Part shown: piece by piece, positions 59,089-64,000 of the stretch
Layout: the number at the start of each line of letters is the position of its first letter
Position numbering within the stretch: the first letter of the stretch is position 1
NCBI GenBank assembly: GCA_030803735.1
Contig: JAURUC010000001.1
Span: 1,497,501-1,561,500, forward strand
Source: Actinopolyspora lacussalsi
GTDB lineage: Bacteria; Actinomycetota; Actinomycetes; Mycobacteriales; Pseudonocardiaceae
Direction of reading: 5' to 3'
Length of the DNA: 64,000 nt
Translations under genes and position numbers: made by a program
The notes under the pieces: model-generated
What the model was told of the DNA's origin: nothing
What the model saw: only the letters and a program-made list of their open reading frames with translations
Database searches by the model: none

Positions 59089-59465
59089 ATACGACCCGCA
59101 TCGCCACCACCTCGAAAAATTCGGACCATCGCAGCCACCATGCAGACCGCACGCAGCACGGCCGATCAGGGATTTCGCAACAAAAGAAACCAGAGGAACC
59201 ACACCGGACGGCGGGTTACCATTGGGCCTCAAAAACTGTTTCGACGGAAAATCTAATCCCGGTCAAATGCGCACACCCGCACAACCTTCTACGCAATACA
59301 GGAATAATAAGCACAGCGTTCCGAACCCGAGTGAACACATGTGGATACGGGACCGCGTATCTTCCCGGCCATCAGGTCATCGAACAGCCGGAAAGATCTG
59401 GTCCGGTGCTTTTTCCCCGCCCGTGTGGCCGGCGGCGAGTTGCCGGACAAGCGCCGGGCCGCGAC
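59089..59465. other. Gene-free stretch upstream of the GH78 gene
   Basis: About 375 bp, AT-richer than the surroundings in its first 250 bp, containing the promoter region of the GH78-GH106 operon. No coding signal; probably also relic DNA behind the decayed ABC gene. Confidence 0.4.
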
Positions 59466-59706
59466 TTATCCCTGTCGACGCCCGGTGAAGGTGTTCTCGG
59501 CAACCGACAGACCGAGGAACGGGACGGGCCCCTGACAGGTCACCGAGACTCCGTTGGCCTTCGACTCCACCGTGGAGTCGAAGGCCCCCTCGTACCGAGC
59601 CGCCCGCCACGCACGAGGAGCCCGAGCACAGCGACGCCCCCTTCCCGAAGTACTTGAAGACGTCATCGAGCTCGAGAGCCGCTTCGGTTGCCACCGGTGC
59701 TGACAT
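59466..59706 (-). pseudogene. Decayed sugar ABC importer ATPase (RbsA/rhamnose type)
   Basis: The ATG at 59706 has a fine ribosome site (GGGAGGG) and starts 'ALELDDVFKYFGK', the N-terminus of sugar ABC ATPases (L-x-L-x-x-V-x-K-x-F-G). After ~25 residues the frame is lost; in another frame 'CQGPVPFLGLSVAENTFTGR' matches the Q-loop region Q-E-x-x-L-x-x-x-L-S-V-A-E-N-I-F-x-G-R. Walker A and everything after the Q-loop are gone. A perfect LacI-type operator lies 16 bp upstream of the start, so this was probably the first gene of a rhamnose ABC import operon. Confidence 0.72.
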
Positions 59707-59721
59707 CGGACCCTCCCTTTA

Positions 59722-59733
59722 TGAAACGTTTCA
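59722..59733. promoter_or_regulatory. Perfect LacI-type operator TGAAACGTTTCA
   Basis: A 12-bp perfect palindrome with central CG, the classical LacI/GalR operator form, directly before the decayed sugar ABC ATPase gene. Related sites occur at 27533, 27844 and 59077. No lacI-family gene is in the window. Confidence 0.7.
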
Positions 59734-60170
59734 CGGACTATGACAGCGATCACCCCTAGAGGCAAGACCTTAGTTCGATAAAGTATCGAAATACCTGGCA
59801 AAAAGGGTTTCTTTAGTGCTCTCGGCCTCAGACGATGCTGTGCCGACTGTTATGACGTTTCATTACCGAGTGTCCTGACAACAACGCGCATCGATAGCGG
59901 CAACGGCCGTTCGAGCAACGTGTGAGCCGTTGAACACCCCTTGACCTGAGCTCGTACCCGTGCCGCCACCCTGGCCGCACAGTCCTACCGCGCTCCGGTT
60001 CGGCGGAGCTGGCAGTCCTTCGAGTACTCGCCACGGTAAGTAGCGCGCCTGCCTCCACACGCGGTTCTACCCGCCCCACCAAGTCCTCGACCAGGTATCT
60101 CGCCACAGTGGCTGCTCATGGTCCTCGTCGGCGTGGTCGCCGGTGGGGACGCGAAAACGGCCGGACACGC
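59734..60170. other. Gene-free stretch
   Basis: 437 bp between the LacI-type operator and the DUF6480 gene. The first 60 bp is AT-rich and could hold the old ABC-operon promoter. No recognisable protein. Confidence 0.4.
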
Positions 60171-60437
60171 TCAGAACAACCCCAGCAGATGCCCGGCCAC
60201 GAAACCCGCGACCGCCAGCACCACGACGGCGATGGCGACGAGAGTCACCACAGGCGTCCAACGGGTCGGGCCCTTTTCCTGGTGTGACAAACCCGAAAGC
60301 CCTCCCTCCGCCGGAGGTGTGTCTCCCGGAGGCACCCCGCCACCGGAGTCGAGAGCGGGGGTGGAGTCCGGATCGGGACCGGGAGTCGAATCCGGCTCAC
60401 GACCGAGGTTCGGATCGTCAGGCGTGGACGAGGTCAT
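60171..60437 (-). CDS. DUF6480-family small membrane protein
   Basis: 88 residues from ATG 60437 after GAAGGAACCG. Acidic Pro/Asp/Thr-rich N-terminal part with 'GGGVPPGDTPPAEGGLSGLS', then one transmembrane helix at the C-terminus ('VVTLVAIAVVVLAVAGFVAG'). This layout is that of the actinobacterial DUF6480 family; function unknown. Confidence 0.8.
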   Translation of the reverse strand: MTSSTPDDPNLGREPDSTPGPDPDSTPALDSGGGVPPGDTPPAEGGLSGLSHQEKGPTRWTPVVTLVAIAVVVLAVAGFVAGHLLGLF

Positions 60438-61599
60438 CGGTTCCTTCTTCCCGAGAACGCACCACCACGCCCCGGGCAGTTCCGCCGAACGTGATGCTCG
60501 TGCTCTTCGAGCTCCAGGGTGAGGGCTCACCGAGCAGCGTGCATCACTCGTGCGGGACAGGTCGCCCAAAAAGGCACCGACCACGTGAACGACCTCGGGC
60601 AGCTCCGCGACCACCGGCCCGATCACGACGCATCGTTCCTGATCGACCCGGTGGATCGATCTCCAACCTCGGCTACACTGCTCACTCCTTCGAGACCGCG
60701 CTCGGGGCTCGACCGTTTTCGCCCCTGTGCCAATGGCCAGCGAGCAGAGCGGCACTAATCGTGGTGAAGGGCTTCTCCGGAGGAGAAAGCCAAGCCGCTT
60801 CGACACACTTCCGAAACAGGCACGCGGAGATGCGAGCACCGAGATCGGGGAATGCCCTCTCGGCTGCGCGGGCCGGAGACCGGCGGCCTCCGCTCGACGC
60901 GGTGCTAGAAGGTCGTCACGGACTTCCACGCCGGTTCCCGGCTCCCAGGAATAACTGGTCCGGCGGGAAGTCAGGCAACTTTGGTCGGGTAATGGGTCCA
61001 AGTGCGGTTGGGTGGAGCTCACTAGTGACGAGGAGCCGGCCGAGCGGGGTGTTCGGGCGCGTGTCTACGACGAACGGACAGTGACCCACCAGGCCGTCGG
61101 ACAGGTCGAACTCGTTGACGCGGTAGTGCTCGCGGACGTGCTTCGTGGGCGAATAGGCCGTGCTCCGTGCTGTGGTGGGAGCCTGCGGCAAATGGGTTCT
61201 CGATCGGTGACGGTGGACCGTGGTTCGCGGCGATGTCGCCGCCTCAGCGGCCCGAATCCAGTTCGGAGTGGCGACTTCGAGCACCGCTGTCCTGGGCCCA
61301 CCACTACGGCGATCGGGCACAGCAGACCGGCGTGCTCGCCTATGACGCCGATCCCCCGACGATTGGCAGTGCCCCGGACGACGCACTGCTCAGCGACACG
61401 GGAATCGAGATCGACCAGACATGCGAGGCTTATCCGGATCCGTCCGCCGGTTGGCGAGAGGCCCCGTGTCTCGACACGTGATGGCCTCGGATGGAAGCGA
61501 GGGCCGGGGAGGGTTCAGGGCCTCGACTTCGCCTTCGGTCTCGTCCGAATTCGCACAGGTGTGACGAGGTAAAACTCCCCGGCCCTTCCGCGAAACCCG
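60438..61599. other. Long gene-poor stretch
   Basis: About 1.16 kb with no frame that shows both a ribosome site and a recognisable family. On the minus strand, pieces such as 'HCPFVVDTRPNTPLGRLLVT' (about 61020-61085) and 'VVAELPEVVHVVGAFLGDLS' (about 60565-60625) look protein-like but do not join. It is likely relic DNA of one or more decayed genes. Confidence 0.4.
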
Positions 61600-61866
61600 T
61601 TACTGGCGGGACTGGCCACCTTGCGACTGGTCGCCGCTCTGATCGGATCCCTGCTGACCGGGGCTTTGCCGACCCTCTTGATCGCTCTGGGACTGCGGGT
61701 CCTGCTTGTCGACGAAGTTCCGGGCCTGCTCAGTCCCCTTGCTGATCTTGTCGTGGTACTTGCCGCCGGTCTTCTGGTCGGCGAAGGTCGACGCCTTGTC
61801 GATCCCCTGCTTGACCTTGTCCGGGCTCTTACCGACGAGTCCCTTCAGCTTGTCCATCATGCTCAT
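61600..61866 (-). CDS. MT0933-like antitoxin-family protein
   Basis: 88 residues from ATG 61866, after GAAGGAGAGGCCGAC. 'MSMMDKLKGLVGKSPDKVKQ', 'GIDKASTFADQKTGGKYHDK' and 'ISKGTEQARNFVDKQDPQSQ' match the MT0933/Rv0909-like antitoxin family; the C-terminal tail is Gln/Ser/Asp-rich. The mycobacterial member pairs with an SRPBCC-type toxin; none is adjacent here, so it may act alone or as a general stress protein. Confidence 0.78.
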   Translation of the reverse strand: MSMMDKLKGLVGKSPDKVKQGIDKASTFADQKTGGKYHDKISKGTEQARNFVDKQDPQSQSDQEGRQSPGQQGSDQSGDQSQGGQSRQ

Positions 61867-62013
61867 GTCGGCCTCTCCTTCGCCGAGTCGGTACACGGGC
61901 CGTTCAACGGCCCTAGGACGTGCCGTCGCCTTACCCTGATCAAGGACCGGTCAAACTCGCCGCCCCTTGCTCACCCATGAGCAGTCGCGATTAAGTCTCG
62001 CCGTGTCAACGAG

Positions 62014-62150
62014 TTACGGAGGCCCGGTGTTCCCACCGGACGGCCAGTCGATCCGGTCGGCGGCGCGCGGCTCGGCCAGCAGCACTTCGTGGAGCTGGTC
62101 GAAGACCCCGACCTCCTACCAGTCCCGTACCCGTCCCCTGCCGCACGCCC
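62014..62150 (-). mobile_element. IS5-family transposase remnant
   Basis: Minus-strand frame 'GVFDQLHEVLLAEPRAADRI' followed by D-W and a short unrelated end matches the middle of IS5-type transposases (G-V-x-x-x-L-H-x-V-L-L-A-E-L-x-A-A-x-x-I-D-W). Before it, 'RVRDW' is separated by an in-frame TAG where Gln is expected. About 45 residues are left. Confidence 0.7.
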
Positions 62151-62302
62151 ACCCCTCGGCATTGCTGGACGAGACGTCAACGGCAGAACTCCGCAGCCTG
62201 CTGACCGAGCTCATCCCTCGCGTACCCACCCTGCCGAACGCATCCGGTACTCGGTCACACTGCTCCGCCGGCGATCGGCACCCGAAACGGTGCCGGTGCG
62301 GC

Positions 62303-63235
62303 TCAGCCGGGGTGGGTTTCCCCTCCGACGGGCGAGAGCACCTCGCCGGTGTAATAGCTGGAGAGCCGATCGGAGGCGAAGAAAACGTAGGACGGCGCGA
62401 TCTCGTCGGGGTCGGCTTTTCGCCCCATCGGCGTCTGTTCCCCGAACCCCTCGACCTTCTCCGCGGGAATCGTCGCGGGGATCAAGGGCGTCCACACCGG
62501 CCCCGGAGCCACACAGTTCACTCGGATTCCGCTGCTGGTCAACGATTGGGCCAACGATTTGGTCAGGATGTGCACGGCACCCTTGCTCGCCGAGTAGTCC
62601 ATGAGAGCTTTGTTGCCGCGCAGTCCGTTGACCGAGCCCGTGTTGATCACAGCCCCACCGTTCGGGAGATGGGCGAGCGCCGCACGGATCAGCCAGAAGG
62701 GAGCGTAGACGTTGACCTTGAAAGTGCGATCGAACTGTGCGGTGTCGATGGTGGTGAAGTCCTCCCGATACGACTGGACCCCGGCATGGTTGACCAGCAC
62801 GTCCAACCCGCCGAGATCATCCACCGTTCGCCCCGGCAACTCCGCGCAGTAGGTTTCCTCGGCGATATCGCCCTTGTACAGGACGCACCGGCGCTGTTGC
62901 GCACGCACCAGACCTGCCGTGTGCTCGGCGTCGTCGTCCTCGAGATCGGCGAGGTAGGCGATCGCGACATCGGCGCCTTCCTTGGCGAATGCCACCGACA
63001 CCGCACGACCGATCCCCGAATCCCCGCCGACGATCAGGGCACGCTTACCGTCGAGCAGCCCATTACCCCGGTAATGTCGCATCTCGTCACGAGGTGTCGG
63101 CCGCATCTCATCGGTGCGGCCCGGCGGTTGCTGCTGTTGTGCGGGGACACTCTCCGGCTGCTCCACCGCTACCTCCCGGCACTGTTGAACCGTCTCGTGA
63201 ACAGGTATTTCCCGCTGTCGGAACCGTGAAACCAC
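62303..63235 (-). CDS. SDR-family oxidoreductase (glucose dehydrogenase / YdaD type)
   Basis: 310 residues from GTG 63235; the first ~45 residues are Gln/Pro-rich as in stress-induced SDRs (GSP39/YdaD), so the long start is likely. 'ALIVGGDSGIGRAVSVAFAK' binds NAD(P), 'LVNHAGVQSY' is the N-A-G motif, 'INTGSVNGLRG' gives the catalytic Ser and 'DYSASKGAVHILTKSL' the Y-x-x-x-K pair. General stress-type dehydrogenase; substrate unknown. Confidence 0.9.
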   Translation of the reverse strand: MVSRFRQREIPVHETVQQCREVAVEQPESVPAQQQQPPGRTDEMRPTPRDEMRHYRGNGLLDGKRALIVGGDSGIGRAVSVAFAKEGADVAIAYLADLEDDDAEHTAGLVRAQQRRCVLYKGDIAEETYCAELPGRTVDDLGGLDVLVNHAGVQSYREDFTTIDTAQFDRTFKVNVYAPFWLIRAALAHLPNGGAVINTGSVNGLRGNKALMDYSASKGAVHILTKSLAQSLTSSGIRVNCVAPGPVWTPLIPATIPAEKVEGFGEQTPMGRKADPDEIAPSYVFFASDRLSSYYTGEVLSPVGGETHPG

Positions 63236-63518
63236 GACGGAAAGACGGTTTCGCCACCGCTCCGCCTGCCAGCGGCCCGGACGCCGTTTTTCGGCGCGAG
63301 TGCTCGATCAGGGGCGAGTGCCCCTCCCGGAAAGCGTTTCGCGAGTACGGACGAACCACATCGCGCCGCTCCGACTCCCTCCCCCGTGGCCCCCTGACCG
63401 TTGGCCGTTTTGGAGATCACCGGGCACTTTGAGCGCGTGGAACCGTCGAGCGAACCGTGGGCACGAATTCGCCGGCGGTATGCCACGTGCTTTTCCGGCG
63501 GAGGTGGAATGTCCCGGT

Positions 63519-64000
63519 TCACCGCCGGACGCACAGCCATCTGTGGGCCCAGGCATTGTTCATATAACCCTTGGGGTTCCAGAGCTGGATGGGAGCTTCC
63601 GGCTGCACGGTGGCACTGGTGTCCCAGGCACGGGCACTGATCGGGACCTGTCCGGGTGGCAGATCGAGCGTCAGATGCCAGTGACGCCATGCCCAGGGGG
63701 AAGCCTGTTTCTCCATTGTCGCCTGAGTCCAGTTCCGGCCTTCGTCTGTGGAGACGTCCACCCTGGCGAGCCCGTGGGCCTCTCCCGCCAGGGCGTAGCC
63801 GCGAATCGTTTTCGGCCCCGCGCGGGGAATCTCGTCCTCGGACGGGACGAGGACATCGGAATTGACCGCGAGCGGACCCAGCGAAAAACCCATCTCGTGC
63901 CCGGGAATGCCCGGATCGGCTTCGGCAGGAAGCAGTCGGTATGCGGTGGTTTGGAAGAAATTGTCCGAAGGACGCGGCATCACGGTGATGCGATCCACCC
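63519..64000 (-). CDS. Sulfite-oxidase-like molybdopterin enzyme, C-terminal part
   Basis: The frame is open at the right window edge, so the N-terminal Moco domain lies outside. The last ~160 residues show 'RITVMPRPSDNFFQTTAYRL', 'IRGYALAGEAHGLARVDVST', 'DEGRNWTQATM' and a C-terminal 'AWDTSATVQPEAPIQLWNPK' with 'NAWAHRW', the Mo-co oxidoreductase dimerisation domain of sulfite oxidases. Function is by homology; electron acceptor unknown. Confidence 0.88.
   Translation of the reverse strand, partial: VDRITVMPRPSDNFFQTTAYRLLPAEADPGIPGHEMGFSLGPLAVNSDVLVPSEDEIPRAGPKTIRGYALAGEAHGLARVDVSTDEGRNWTQATMEKQASPWAWRHWHLTLDLPPGQVPISARAWDTSATVQPEAPIQLWNPKGYMNNAWAHRWLCVRR

Overview
The window is high-GC DNA with GTG/TTG starts, dense GC3-biased reading frames, LAL- and SARP-type regulators, a geosmin synthase, family 2B encapsulins and Tat-exported glycosidases. 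This fits a filamentous, spore-forming actinomycete. Acidic proteins and gene content suggest Pseudonocardiales (an Actinopolyspora- or Saccharopolyspora-like relative), but the genus cannot be fixed from sequence alone.

Layout, left to right. (1) 1-12190: the 3' end of a giant polymorphic toxin with a pierisin/scabin-like ADP-ribosyltransferase C-terminus, two divergent LAL (ATPase-LuxR) regulators, and a beta-helix/AAA+ (CbxX-EccA type) fusion. (2) 12263-14779: small genes, a ureidoglycine aminohydrolase (allE) beside a broken nucleoside-deaminase gene, and a barstar-like gene next to a decayed RNase-like frame. (3) 14790-21081: a four-gene minus-strand operon, encapsulin shell / geosmin synthase / encapsulin shell / polyprenyl diphosphate synthase. 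(4) 21521-27260: TetR with a two-site operator, an NTF2-like protein, a split LigD NHEJ operon (phosphoesterase, ligase, polymerase, with overlapping start and stop codons) and a GT87-like membrane glycosyltransferase. (5) 27533-30877: a rhamnose operon (MFS, mutarotase, isomerase) with LacI-type sites. (6) 30950-44646: acetoacetate-decarboxylase-like protein, HtpG, a pectate lyase remnant, a large SARP, an imine reductase with a truncated tandem copy ending at an IS5-type remnant, several enzymes, a broken metallophosphoesterase-LamG gene and ACC deaminase. (7) 44960-46560: a cobalamin riboswitch left in front of the C-terminal stub of an ABC ATPase, then a FhuF-like protein and a MarR pseudogene. 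(8) 46686-51925: a five-gene minus-strand operon with a Pycsar-effector-like membrane protein, a Crp-family regulator, a class III cyclase-like protein, a degenerate STAND-like P-loop protein and a frameshifted fifth gene. (9) 52698-59733: GH78 and GH106 rhamnosidase-type secreted enzymes, LacI-type sites and a decayed sugar ABC ATPase. (10) 60171-64000: small membrane and antitoxin-like genes, an IS5 remnant, an SDR and the C-terminal end of a sulfite-oxidase-like molybdoenzyme.

Two systems deserve most attention. One is the geosmin operon, in which the synthase carries two copies of a G-P-[TS]-G-L-G-T motif in its flexible linker and tail and is flanked by two shell genes; this suggests encapsulated geosmin biosynthesis. 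The other is the 46.7-51.9 kb operon, which looks like an undescribed cyclic-nucleotide conflict or signalling cassette. Its cyclase-like and STAND-like proteins share an I-G-R-D-L-D-Q-S tag. The rhamnose genes at 27-31 kb and 52-60 kb look like one LacI-type regulon split over two loci, with an original ABC importer now decayed. The window is also rich in pseudogenes (at least eleven), often beside insertion-sequence remnants.
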